32,856 nt of DNA from Pontibacter silvestris (lineage in GTDB: Bacteria; Bacteroidota; Bacteroidia; Cytophagales; Hymenobacteraceae), in contig NZ_JAJJWI010000036.1 in NCBI RefSeq assembly GCF_020907275.1, forward strand, positions 1 to 32,856. The letters run 5' to 3'. Below the pieces are notes generated by a model. That model worked only from the letters and a program-made list of their open reading frames with translations, had not been told where the DNA came from and searched no databases. This document shows, one piece after another, positions 1 to 9,222 of this stretch; the stretch's first letter is position 1, and the number at the start of each line of letters is the position of its first letter. Made by a program: the position numbers and the translations under genes.

Positions 1-301
1 GTTGTGCAACAGCCACGGCGGTTTTAGCACTATGAAGGAGCTGACTAGCAAAACTGCTTTCCTTATGTTCCAATCTGCCATCTCACTAATCAAAAGGAGA
101 ATTGAATTAATGAGATGAGTAGGTGAGACAGAAGAGAAGTATTGGTTGGAGAGAATAGCTATTGATGCATCGAACACCTAATGCAGGGGAAACCACCACA
201 AATATCCTTGCACAGTTGCTTTACTTCTGAAAGCAGGCTCTAGTAGCAAGCAGATGGAAGGGGGAACGGAATTTAGTGTCCGAATAGTGTCCGCAGATAA
301 T

Positions 302-335
302 AAAAAAAGCCCCACAGTTGCTGCTGAGGGGCTTT
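302..335 (-). terminator. Intrinsic terminator-like hairpin, leftward
   Basis: The arms AAAGCCCC (306-313) and GGGGCTTT (328-335) pair perfectly over 8 bp around a 14-nt loop. Seven A's lie to the left, so an RNA transcribed leftward would have a GC-rich stem followed by a U-tract, the normal form of a Rho-independent terminator. Transcription coming from the tRNA-like remnant at about 336-375 would end here. On the plus strand no T-tract follows the stem, so it is probably one-directional. Confidence 0.6.
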
Positions 336-604
336 GCTGTAGACCGAAGGATTGAATTATCGAACCTTATCCACAGAGATTTGGCCTTCTTGAATAATTA
401 TATAGTTGTAGAAGAGGAAGTTTAAGAGACAAGCACCTTTCCTCCATCTAATGCTGTTAAGCATAACTTTTGTTATCAGAAAGCAGGTTGAGGCCGTGCC
501 TGCTTCAATATTTAGTGCTTTACAAACCAGCTTAAGAAAAACATTATAAATTGAGTAGTACTATAATATATTAAACTTTATATACAAGTTTATGTCTTGT
601 AATT

Positions 605-612
605 TATCTTTA
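605..612 (+). promoter_or_regulatory. Possible -7 box for the helicase gene
   Basis: TATCTTTA matches the Bacteroidota -7 consensus TAnnTTTG at all but the last position and lies 61 bp before the ATG at 674. I see no clear -33 TTTG at the right distance, so this is a weak call. Confidence 0.25.
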
Positions 613-673
613 AACAATCGTCAAATTGTGCCGATGAATTATCTAGCAAAGCATGTTAAGACACATATTCTAA

Positions 674-3600
674 ATGAATTTAATATACCTTCCTCCAATT
701 ATAAAGATTAGTTACTCAACTAATAACAATTTTATAACGCAACATTTTGGTAAAGAAGAAACAATAAATAATTGTGAATTGGTTAGTACTTCACCTTTTA
801 TTTTAAAATCTAATGGGAGGGAGTACTATTTCACGAATAGTGAAAGCGAGGAAATTCCTGAAATTTACGAATATGCCTTACTATCATCTAAAAAGTTGGT
901 TCGGAAAGACTTCAGATCTAATAATCTAAAGATCAAAAAGTGGCTAAGAAATCCCGCTCTCCAGGATACTGATCCGAGTTCAGTGATCACTTCGTGGAGT
1001 GGAAAGTTCAAAGTTGTAAAAGAAGACCCTGCTATTAGGAAGCCAGGGTTAAGATCTCCACAGGTAGGGGCTCTCTATTCTATATTGGCCCATTTACAGA
1101 ATGCAGAAGAGATAGGTATCGTTGTCATGCCTACTGGCACAGGCAAGACAGAAACCATGCTTTGCTCGCTGATTGCCAACCAATGTGAGAAGCTCTTGGT
1201 GGCTGTTCCATCAGACTCATTAAGGGGGCAGTTGTCTGAAAAGTTTATGACGCTTGGCCTGTTAAAGGAATTCGGTGTGATAGATGGAGAAGCCCAAAAT
1301 CCTATCGTAGGTGTAATGAACTCCAAGATTGAAGAACTTTCGGAGTTGGAGGAGTTCATTTCAAAATCTAATGTGGTAGTGACTACCATGAGCATCCTTA
1401 CTGGTCTTTCTGCCTCATCGAGATCTTTGTTATCTCGAAAGTTCTCACACCTTTTTATTGATGAAGCGCATCACTCGCAAGCAAGCACTTGGAAAGATTT
1501 TATACGTTTTTTTGATAAAGGAAAGGTTTTTCTATTCACAGCTACACCTTATAGAAATGACGGCAAGAAGCTAGACGGTAAGTTTATCTTCTCATTCTCA
1601 TTGAAAAAAGCACAGGAACAAAAATATTATAAGAAAATAAACTACCTGCCCATACGGGAATATGACAAGAGAAGAGCTGATGAGGCGATAGCAGAAAAAG
1701 CTGTGCAGCAGCTAAGGACTGACTTGTTGAATGGCTTTCATCACATTTTGATGGCCAGGTGCAGAACAAAGGAACGAGCCAAGGAAGTATTTGAATATTA
1801 TAGTATGCATGAAGATCTGAATCCTGTTCTCGTTTACACAGGAATAGGAGGATTGTCTCAACGAATAAGTGCCATAAAAAATAAAGAGCACAAGATCGTA
1901 ATCTGTGTCGATATGCTGGGGGAGGGATTTGACCTTCCAGAATTGAAGATAGCTGCCGTTCATGATGAAAGACAAAGTCTCCCTATCACCCTGCAATTCA
2001 TAGGACGTTTCACTCGGTCATCATACGACCAGCTTGGGGAAGCCAGTTTCATCACGAACTTAGCATATCCACCGATAAAAGAGGAACTGGATCAGTTGTA
2101 TGCGAAGGACTCTGACTGGAACCTTCTTCTTCCAACAATGAGTGAGGGCGCCACACAAAAAGAGATAGATTTCAAAGATTTCTTAGACGGTTTTGGGAAG
2201 TTGGAAGAGTCTATTATTCCCTTTCAGAATATTGTTCCCGCTTTAAGTACTGTAGTATATAAGTCTGATACTGAAGAATGGAGCCCTCGTAACTGGAAAG
2301 AAGGGGTTTCAAACATTGACTCCTATGATCACCAATTTGCAGACCACAACTCAGAATCAAATACACTAGTCATCATACTTGGGAAAGTGTCAAAAGTTGA
2401 TTGGGGAGATTTTGATGTAGTGCAAAATGTTGACTGGGAACTGATTGTAGTCTTCTGGGAGTATACGCCAGACAGCAACAGAATTTTCATCAATACTTCT
2501 ATGAAGGGCTTAGCCACTGAAAAGCTAGTGAAGTCTATTTTTTCAGGGGAGAGTACGAAGATATGCGGAATGGACGTATTCAAAATCTTCCATGAAGTGC
2601 ACCGTCTCTCCCTTTATAATGTCGGTGCAAGAAGAGGTGTGGGAAGAGATATAACATTCCAATCCTATTTCGGTCGTGGTGTGCAGGATGGATTGCAACT
2701 GCTGGAGCAAGGAACACTTGTAAAGAATAATATTTTTGGTGTAGGCTACAAAAATGGAGAAAAGGTTTCCCTCGGATGCTCTGTGAAAGGCAAAATATGG
2801 TCACACTCTAGGGGAAACCTGCAGGAGTTAACTCAATGGTGCAGTACTATAGGTGAAATAGTGGAAAATCCTGACATTGACCCAAACGCGGTTTTGCAGC
2901 AAACCCTTGTCCCTATTTCTATTTCGCAGGCACCAGATGTAACTCCAATTGCTATTGAATGGCATCCAGAGATGTACATGTATTCCGAAGATAAATATGA
3001 GATGCTATTAAATGGCAAACCTTTTTTTCTTTTTAATTCAGAGCTTAGCGTTGATGACCTTAGTCCAACTGGTGAGCTTCGATTTAAAGTGGATACAGAT
3101 GGAGAGAGTGTAGGATTTGAAATGCACCTTGGCCTGCGAACTGTAGCAGGAATGCAGGAACCATACTTTGAAGTGAAGAAGACGGATAATATTCCTGCAA
3201 GAATATTATATCGTGGGAGAGATGAAGCACTAGTCGATTTTTTTCAGGTTTACACCCCTACATTTTGGTTTGCAGATGGCTCTCAGCTTTTCCAAAACAG
3301 GTATGTTAAACTGAGAGATAGAGTGGGTCATATTCCTCTAGAAAATATACATACAGATACTTGGGCAGGAGTAAATCTGAGAAAAGAGTCTCAAGGTATA
3401 AGCCCTTATGAACAGGATTCGATACAATACTATTTTATTGATAAGATTAAGAATGATTTTGATGTTGTTTATGATGACGATGGGTCAGGTGAGATAGCAG
3501 ACATTGTTGCCATAAACGATTATGAAAGGCATATGGACGTACACCTATACCACCTCAAGTATGCTAAAGGGGGCAGAGTAGGTAATGACATAGACAACTT

Positions 3601-3925
3601 CTACCAAGTTTGCGGACAGGCGCAAAAATCATTGAACTGGAAACACAGGGAGGGGCGTCACTTTTTTGATCACCTGCTTCGTAGAAACGAAAAGACCGAA
3701 TCAGGAAATACCTGCAGCAGATTAGTGAAGGGCTCTGAAGATCAGCTGGGAACACTATTAAATGCTGCCAAATGGACAAAAGAAATGCGTTTTCACATCT
3801 ACATAGTGCAACCTTCATTAAGCAAAGCTGGCGCTTCAGAGAGCATATTATTGCTTTTGGGGAATACTCATCATTATCTCCATACTGTTGGTAACGTAAA
3901 GCTCAATGTCATTTGTAGTCAATAG
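674..3925 (+). CDS. Large SF2 DEAD/DEAH-box helicase, possible C-terminal nuclease-like domain
   Basis: This 1083-residue protein has a clear superfamily 2 helicase core of the ResIII/DEAD-DEAH type: Walker A PTGTGKT (residues ~153-159), Walker B DEAH (~263-266), motif III TATP (~289-292), then GEGFDLP and a QFIGRFTR motif VI about 130 residues later. The core is preceded by ~130 residues and followed by ~600 of unrecognised sequence. Near residues 930-975 the pattern EIADIVAI...LYHLKYAKGG followed by a QAQKS helix looks like a degenerate PD-(D/E)xK nuclease fold with H-L-K in place of ExK; this is inference. It probably translocates on nucleic acid and may cut it. It is monocistronic, convergent with the next operon, and moderately AT-rich. 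The ATG at 674 is the first start in an AT-rich leader with no Shine-Dalgarno sequence. A single-gene defence role is plausible but unproven. Confidence 0.85.
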   Translation: MNLIYLPPIIKISYSTNNNFITQHFGKEETINNCELVSTSPFILKSNGREYYFTNSESEEIPEIYEYALLSSKKLVRKDFRSNNLKIKKWLRNPALQDTDPSSVITSWSGKFKVVKEDPAIRKPGLRSPQVGALYSILAHLQNAEEIGIVVMPTGTGKTETMLCSLIANQCEKLLVAVPSDSLRGQLSEKFMTLGLLKEFGVIDGEAQNPIVGVMNSKIEELSELEEFISKSNVVVTTMSILTGLSASSRSLLSRKFSHLFIDEAHHSQASTWKDFIRFFDKGKVFLFTATPYRNDGKKLDGKFIFSFSLKKAQEQKYYKKINYLPIREYDKRRADEAIAEKAVQQLRTDLLNGFHHILMARCRTKERAKEVFEYYSMHEDLNPVLVYTGIGGLSQRISAIKNKEHKIVICVDMLGEGFDLPELKIAAVHDERQSLPITLQFIGRFTRSSYDQLGEASFITNLAYPPIKEELDQLYAKDSDWNLLLPTMSEGATQKEIDFKDFLDGFGKLEESIIPFQNIVPALSTVVYKSDTEEWSPRNWKEGVSNIDSYDHQFADHNSESNTLVIILGKVSKVDWGDFDVVQNVDWELIVVFWEYTPDSNRIFINTSMKGLATEKLVKSIFSGESTKICGMDVFKIFHEVHRLSLYNVGARRGVGRDITFQSYFGRGVQDGLQLLEQGTLVKNNIFGVGYKNGEKVSLGCSVKGKIWSHSRGNLQELTQWCSTIGEIVENPDIDPNAVLQQTLVPISISQAPDVTPIAIEWHPEMYMYSEDKYEMLLNGKPFFLFNSELSVDDLSPTGELRFKVDTDGESVGFEMHLGLRTVAGMQEPYFEVKKTDNIPARILYRGRDEALVDFFQVYTPTFWFADGSQLFQNRYVKLRDRVGHIPLENIHTDTWAGVNLRKESQGISPYEQDSIQYYFIDKIKNDFDVVYDDDGSGEIADIVAINDYERHMDVHLYHLKYAKGGRVGNDIDNFYQVCGQAQKSLNWKHREGRHFFDHLLRRNEKTESGNTCSRLVKGSEDQLGTLLNAAKWTKEMRFHIYIVQPSLSKAGASESILLLLGNTHHYLHTVGNVKLNVICSQ

Positions 3926-4015
3926 TAGAACGAATCTAACTCAATCTTTGTCTCTCATCTATTTATTAGGGTTTAAAGCAAAAACATAACTCAAAAAATT
4001 TAGCCTTAGTTTTTT

Positions 4016-7000
4016 TCAACAGAGTTGGGTAACTATTTTCTTATTACAGATCGGACTCAGGTTTATCATCAATTCCTGAATAGCAGCAGGATCATCAAAA
4101 TTCTGAATGACCTGTATTAACTCTTCCTGGCGTGGTTGCCCAAAAGTGAATCTGTAATAGGCCAGAACCTTAAGCATATTGTAAAATTTATCAATGTCTT
4201 TGCTGAATGGATACAGTGGCACAATACGGTCTATTGTAATACCATTGACGGGTTCAACATGCCAGCATGGTACTAAATCGCAATGAAAATCAGCTAGTGG
4301 CTTTTCTATCTCAGAAGCTATGTCTAAAAGGGTATCCCAAACTAAGCCCGCTTGAATAGGCTGTTCTTTTAGTTTAGAAAGATATTTCTCAACGATGTTC
4401 AAACGAATAACATGTCCCTTATACCTATGAATTCTCCCCTCCCTTTGTTCGAAATCTATTGGGTTGCCCGGAAGATTCCAGTGAATGATTTTCTTACAAT
4501 AGAAATGGAAATCCAATCCTTCCTGACCAATGGAGGTAGACGCTAACACAAATGGACGGAAAGGGGAGTTAAAAGCTTCTCTGATATTTATTTGACGGTT
4601 TGCCTTAGCTGATGATAGTTTTTGCTCGCCAAAGTCGAGTGCAAAGTGCGTCCTGATTCTATTTTTCTCTTTGTCTTTAACCTTCCCGAGGTTGCTGATT
4701 GTCGATACATCCAGAAGACTAGGTCTAATTGATAATATTTCTGAGACAATTTTGGCAAGCTCCGTAGCAGTACTTATGCTATTGCTATCTTTTAATAAAT
4801 AGAAGTATTCATCCAGCATAGACTGAATATTAGCATCAATGTTATAGACCAATACTTTTCTATAATAGTCTACATCTTCTTTAGTTGACTGTATGATAGC
4901 AATAGATTCTGGTTTGTTATACAGCGATATAAAGCCTGCTGCAACTAGGTAACTATTGCTAAAAGTGCTACTGTTACGTTCGTTAAATAATTTATTAAGT
5001 GCTCTTACTGAACATACTGCCGGAGAACCAAGACAGAGGTCTGCTAAAAACTCACAAATATTGTCGAGTTGTATTATGGTTAAGCGGCTTACATTAGGAG
5101 CGCTTCCTCCAGATAAGATCTGCGTGACTTCCTGAAGGTAAATTGTTTTTGCAGTACCTCCTTTTTCATCTGGATCATTTGAATCAATGTCTACAGTATC
5201 TTGGTGGCTTGCTAACCAATCTTTCATCAGATCCACATCTGCATGATATTTATCCAGTAAGAACAAACTATACCATGACCACTTTTGCCAATCGCCACCT
5301 TCTTTGCCTATTCTCATGATATTGAGCTGAAGGAGGCTTCTCTTAATTTCCTGCTTTAAATGGTTTTTGATGGCAGCTACAGATTTGTTTTCCCATAAAT
5401 TACTCTGCGGATCATACAAGCTGCTTAAAAAGGCCGAAGGATAGTTAAGCAGGAAATTATTCATGCTTAGAAGCTCATCTGTCTCCTTGCTTGTTTTAAA
5501 ATTCAGTAAAGGAAAAGGGTATCTTCTTTTGTCAAAGTAGCTGGTATGTTTACTCTTATTCTGCTCGATGTATTTACCAACAGAGAGTCTTTCTGCCTCA
5601 TAAGAAACTACTGTAGAAATCATTCTTGGTACCATTTTCCAGGAAGAGAATATCAGAGACTTTGTATATCCTTTCGCTTTTCTAAACATACCACCAAATG
5701 GATAGTAAGGTATGCTAGGTGGTATCCATAAATATTTCCAACCATCATCGCCAATTGTTTCTTCAACAAGAAGCCTTGCTTTTGGGTTAGGAATTGAATT
5801 ACTTTTTTTTGGAAATAAAGGCTGATAATTGCGGATCACTTTCAAATCCAGCCAAGCATCTTTTGTTGCTTTAACAACTTTTTGTAGTGCCGCATCGCTG
5901 TTGTAATGTTGCTCTAATTTTTTCTTGTGCTGGTAATTTGCTAAAAAGGATAAGGGGTACGGACTGGATTTTGAGTACTCAATAGGTATAGGTAACCTTG
6001 AATCATGCTTGCTATTAAGCATTTGAATGATCTGATCAAAAGCTACAAAGTCTTTTATATCTTCTTTCTTTATCTCCAGGTGCTTCACAGTTGAATTGAT
6101 CATTGCATCCTTTTCTTTAGATACAATCATTCTTTCTGTTCTCGCAATTACAGAATGATAAGTGCTTTCTATAGCCTGTTTAGTGAGCGCTAATTCACTA
6201 CTTGATTCTTTGATTTTTTCAGGATGTCGGATATAGTTAAAAAAGCGCTTTCTATTTTCATCAAATTCAGACCAGAATGAAGTGGATTCGTCCTGTAAGA
6301 GAAACTTCAGCACCTTATCAAACTCCTTAAAGTGAGACTCTCCATGGAGCTCGTCAAAGTCATTTGTGTAGGGCTTAAATGGAGTGGCTGATAGTAACAA
6401 TACCCTTGCTTCAGTATTATTCAGTATTTGTCTGGCAAGTTCTACTCCAGGGTTTTCTGTTTCCTGCGTATTAAGTAACTGATTATATCGTTGAAACTCA
6501 TCCAGAATAAACAAATCAGCTATGAGGTAATCTTTGCAGCATTCCGAAAGTTTTAATCTTAAGAAGCTGATGAGAGGCCAAAAGATTTTTGATTTTTCAT
6601 AGTAGTTAATAGATGTAATTCTTTTGGAACAAATTGCTGCTATAACTTGAATCAAAGAGCATGGGGTATTGAGACCTAAAGCATCATAAATTTGCTTATA
6701 GTCTTTTAGAGGTAATTTCTTTTCTAACTTCTTATTGAACTTGTTTTTTATGCCTTGCCTTATCTGACGATACGTACCTAGGTGAAAGTGCTTTTGATGT
6801 TTACCTTTTTCTACTAATTTGGCGTCTTCTATTACTTTGTCCCAATTAGATTCATTCATCCTACGGGTACCTTTCAAGAACCATTTTAGGCTATTGGTTT
6901 TACCGCGCAATTCCGGATGATCAAACAGTAATCTGAAAAGGAGAACGCGTTCGTCCGAACGGCCAGCTGTCGAGTTCTGATCGAAAGATGTAGCAGGCGT

Positions 7001-7402
7001 GAAAGCTTTGATTCTAATCTTAAACCGGCTAGTTATAGCTTTAGGCTCGTAAGCCAGAGCAGTAATGCGGTCATCCTCTGTTGAGTAGTCTACAATATTT
7101 TCAGCTTCTTCACCAGAAAAGAAGTTTAGCTTTCCGATGTTTTGCTTTGCGATTGCTTGATTAGAACATATATAGATCACTCCAAAGTCTTTTAGAGGTC
7201 CGTAAGTTTCAAGATGCCTCTCGAACATCTTTGCAACAACCCCCTTCGAAACGATGGTTTTGCCAAGACCTACTTCATCAGCGATTAGTATTTTGTTCTT
7301 TCCTTGCCCAAAAAACTGTTCTAAAATGTAGTTTACAGTTTCTTGTTGAAAATCTCTCAGTGAGAGGATTGTCTTATCGATGTATTCTTGAGCCTCCATC
7401 AT
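4016..7402 (-). CDS. SF2/SNF2-like helicase of the DUF6361-PLD operon
   Basis: This 1128-residue protein has a helicase core split by long insertions. Walker A is DEVGLGKT (residues ~42-49), typical of SNF2/RapA-type enzymes. The Walker B segment reads LDEFQRY (~300), with DEFQ instead of DEAH, followed by LSATPF (~337). The C-terminal lobe carries GQEGLDFHFYCKKIIHWNLP and then a QREGRIHR motif VI (~960-990), so both RecA lobes are present and catalytic motifs look intact. No separate nuclease motif is evident; the upstream PLD protein presumably supplies cleavage. Its ATG overlaps the PLD stop codon (ATGA, 7399-7402), implying translational coupling; a second ATG follows at once. It is the last gene of a three-gene minus-strand operon. 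The composition resembles my recollection of the Azaca defence system, with this protein in the helicase role (unverified). Confidence 0.85.
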   Translation of the reverse strand: MMEAQEYIDKTILSLRDFQQETVNYILEQFFGQGKNKILIADEVGLGKTIVSKGVVAKMFERHLETYGPLKDFGVIYICSNQAIAKQNIGKLNFFSGEEAENIVDYSTEDDRITALAYEPKAITSRFKIRIKAFTPATSFDQNSTAGRSDERVLLFRLLFDHPELRGKTNSLKWFLKGTRRMNESNWDKVIEDAKLVEKGKHQKHFHLGTYRQIRQGIKNKFNKKLEKKLPLKDYKQIYDALGLNTPCSLIQVIAAICSKRITSINYYEKSKIFWPLISFLRLKLSECCKDYLIADLFILDEFQRYNQLLNTQETENPGVELARQILNNTEARVLLLSATPFKPYTNDFDELHGESHFKEFDKVLKFLLQDESTSFWSEFDENRKRFFNYIRHPEKIKESSSELALTKQAIESTYHSVIARTERMIVSKEKDAMINSTVKHLEIKKEDIKDFVAFDQIIQMLNSKHDSRLPIPIEYSKSSPYPLSFLANYQHKKKLEQHYNSDAALQKVVKATKDAWLDLKVIRNYQPLFPKKSNSIPNPKARLLVEETIGDDGWKYLWIPPSIPYYPFGGMFRKAKGYTKSLIFSSWKMVPRMISTVVSYEAERLSVGKYIEQNKSKHTSYFDKRRYPFPLLNFKTSKETDELLSMNNFLLNYPSAFLSSLYDPQSNLWENKSVAAIKNHLKQEIKRSLLQLNIMRIGKEGGDWQKWSWYSLFLLDKYHADVDLMKDWLASHQDTVDIDSNDPDEKGGTAKTIYLQEVTQILSGGSAPNVSRLTIIQLDNICEFLADLCLGSPAVCSVRALNKLFNERNSSTFSNSYLVAAGFISLYNKPESIAIIQSTKEDVDYYRKVLVYNIDANIQSMLDEYFYLLKDSNSISTATELAKIVSEILSIRPSLLDVSTISNLGKVKDKEKNRIRTHFALDFGEQKLSSAKANRQINIREAFNSPFRPFVLASTSIGQEGLDFHFYCKKIIHWNLPGNPIDFEQREGRIHRYKGHVIRLNIVEKYLSKLKEQPIQAGLVWDTLLDIASEIEKPLADFHCDLVPCWHVEPVNGITIDRIVPLYPFSKDIDKFYNMLKVLAYYRFTFGQPRQEELIQVIQNFDDPAAIQELMINLSPICNKKIVTQLC

Positions 7403-9222
7403 TTCTTTTCTGCATATTCAAAGAAAACTTTCCACATTTTTAGAAATTCATCTGAAACAATCTCGTTACCGTCTTCATCTTTTTCAGATTTTATTTTCGT
7501 GACTAACTTATCTATATCGTGTAATTTAGGCTTTTGACGACTTGCAGTGTAAAGTAGCTTCTCATACAAGGGGACATCAGGAAAGAATTTGCTATCTGTA
7601 CCCATATTCAAACCTTGGGGAGCTGATTTTTCATGCAGCTCATCCTCATGAACGTCCGGTGTTTCTTCTGACATTAAGAAGAAAAGATAGTTGAGAAACC
7701 TTTTTTTGCTATTGATGATGCTCGAGAAAATTTTATTTAGGCGACTATCATTTAGCTCGATTTTAATATCCAGTACAAAACTTTCTCGGAGTGCAGTATC
7801 TTCCCATAACTCAATGACAACAAAAGGGCTTAACTCGACCTCAGCGTAGTCCTGAAAATCTTTGATCACCTCAGCTTGACCTAATAATAACGGCACTGCC
7901 ACTCTATTTTTTTCAGGTAGAGGGCGAATTCTTGCTGTTATACCTGCTGGTAACTGAATAGAAGATTCTGGTACATGAATGATTAAATCAAAACGCTGAT
8001 TTCCATTCTCAATGGCTTCTCCAGCAAACTGAATGGCAGAAATCTCGTGTGTTAATTTTCTTAACTGCTGCTCCAGTATTATTTCATTATCCGGTACATG
8101 GCTGGTTAAGCCGGTATAAGGTTCAAATAATGCTATACCACCATCGACGGTTGATAGGAATTGCTCTTGAACTTTAACCGGACTCAAATTCTTAGAAGTA
8201 GTTTTAAGTTCTATCATAAACTCGATATTACCCTTCGAGGCAGGCTGAGTTGCATTGGCCGAACCAAGAAACCACGAGGTGTTTCTACCTTTTCTATCTA
8301 TGAATAACTTGGCATGTAGATTCTGGTTCATAGGGATTTCATGCGCTTCACTAAACGTATTCATCTTTTCAGCATCTTCTACAAAAGGAGAAAACCTGTA
8401 CTTATCCTTAATCTGATCTAAGAGGGAAGGGGCTAGTTGTGATAATTCGAATTCAGAACTGAAGAGCATGAGCCTTTTAGCCTTTAGCCTTAAATGCTGA
8501 ATAGTTTCTGTTTTAAGAAAAGGAGATACTACCAGGCGCTCGTCTTGTATTGCAGCTTGTGCGGTAACAGGGTTCGCATATTGATCGGATATGCCAATCG
8601 GATGAAATGTTATGCCTGTAAAATTCTTAGGAAAATCAAACCTGATTTTAGAGATTTCTTTGAAGAATGTTTTTGGTACTTTGTTTTTATGATAGCCATC
8701 AAGGTATTTCAGCATATCAAGTATACTATTGTTTTCCCCTGATAGCATTTTATCTACTGTGCCTTCACTGCTAATTGCAATGTCCCAATCGCGTGAAAAA
8801 GTTAGGTTGCGGCTTGTGCAGATGAATTTGTATAAAACTGAATTCTTCTTATTGAGCGGCACATACCTAATAAGCCATATTTTCGGATGGAAAGACTGGT
8901 TGTATTGGGGCATCTGAATTTGATGTATGCCCTTTTCCCAGAAAGCGATGAGCTTGTTATAAGGCTGAGGTACTCTGATCTTTCCTCTCTGGCAGAATAT
9001 AGTAATGCGTTCAGAGGCTTTGGTAAGGGCCTCGATCAGATCATCTCGTGTTTTGTTCAGGTCAAAGTCAAAATCCGCCGAGTAAAATAGCGCAATGGGC
9101 ACCAGCAGAATGGCTTCCAGATCAAGACTGTAAGAAGTCGTAACGGCATGGTCGAACTCGTACCCATCAGGGGCTTTTAACAGCTTGTCGTAGTAAAGCC
9201 TGTTTGTTTTAGCGTCCAGCAT
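7399..9222 (-). CDS. Phospholipase D-like (two-HKD) protein, probable nuclease
   Basis: This is a 607-residue PLD-superfamily protein. The first HKD-type site is FHPKIWLIRY (H112, K114) followed by CTSRN (~136-140). The second is LHAKLFID (H303, K305) followed by GSANAT (N323) and IEFMIEL (E334). Two half-sites in one chain make the usual PLD active site, in which histidine attacks a phosphodiester; in this setting the substrate is more likely DNA or RNA than lipid. No signal peptide or membrane segment is visible, so it should be cytoplasmic. The C-terminal ~250 residues are unrecognised. The start overlaps the end of the DUF6361 gene by 14 bases and the stop overlaps the helicase ATG, so all three are translationally coupled and probably form one complex. 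Specific membership in a named family is not certain. Confidence 0.85.
   Translation of the reverse strand: MLDAKTNRLYYDKLLKAPDGYEFDHAVTTSYSLDLEAILLVPIALFYSADFDFDLNKTRDDLIEALTKASERITIFCQRGKIRVPQPYNKLIAFWEKGIHQIQMPQYNQSFHPKIWLIRYVPLNKKNSVLYKFICTSRNLTFSRDWDIAISSEGTVDKMLSGENNSILDMLKYLDGYHKNKVPKTFFKEISKIRFDFPKNFTGITFHPIGISDQYANPVTAQAAIQDERLVVSPFLKTETIQHLRLKAKRLMLFSSEFELSQLAPSLLDQIKDKYRFSPFVEDAEKMNTFSEAHEIPMNQNLHAKLFIDRKGRNTSWFLGSANATQPASKGNIEFMIELKTTSKNLSPVKVQEQFLSTVDGGIALFEPYTGLTSHVPDNEIILEQQLRKLTHEISAIQFAGEAIENGNQRFDLIIHVPESSIQLPAGITARIRPLPEKNRVAVPLLLGQAEVIKDFQDYAEVELSPFVVIELWEDTALRESFVLDIKIELNDSRLNKIFSSIINSKKRFLNYLFFLMSEETPDVHEDELHEKSAPQGLNMGTDSKFFPDVPLYEKLLYTASRQKPKLHDIDKLVTKIKSEKDEDGNEIVSDEFLKMWKVFFEYAEKK

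Larger units (their letters stand above)
1..673. other. Left flank without a convincing gene
   Basis: No convincing full gene is visible in these 673 bases. A frame is open from position 2 to a TGA at 116-118 and could be the last ~38 codons of a plus-strand gene that starts outside the window; nothing in it is recognisable. The rest is AT-rich, with a minus-strand terminator-like hairpin at 306-335 and a second short hairpin at 482-506 (arms AAGCAGG/CCTGCTT, 11-nt loop, no clear T-tract). A tandem-like AGTGTCCG pair lies near 269-290. The last ~130 bases are very AT-rich and probably hold the promoter of the helicase gene at 674. Confidence 0.5.
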
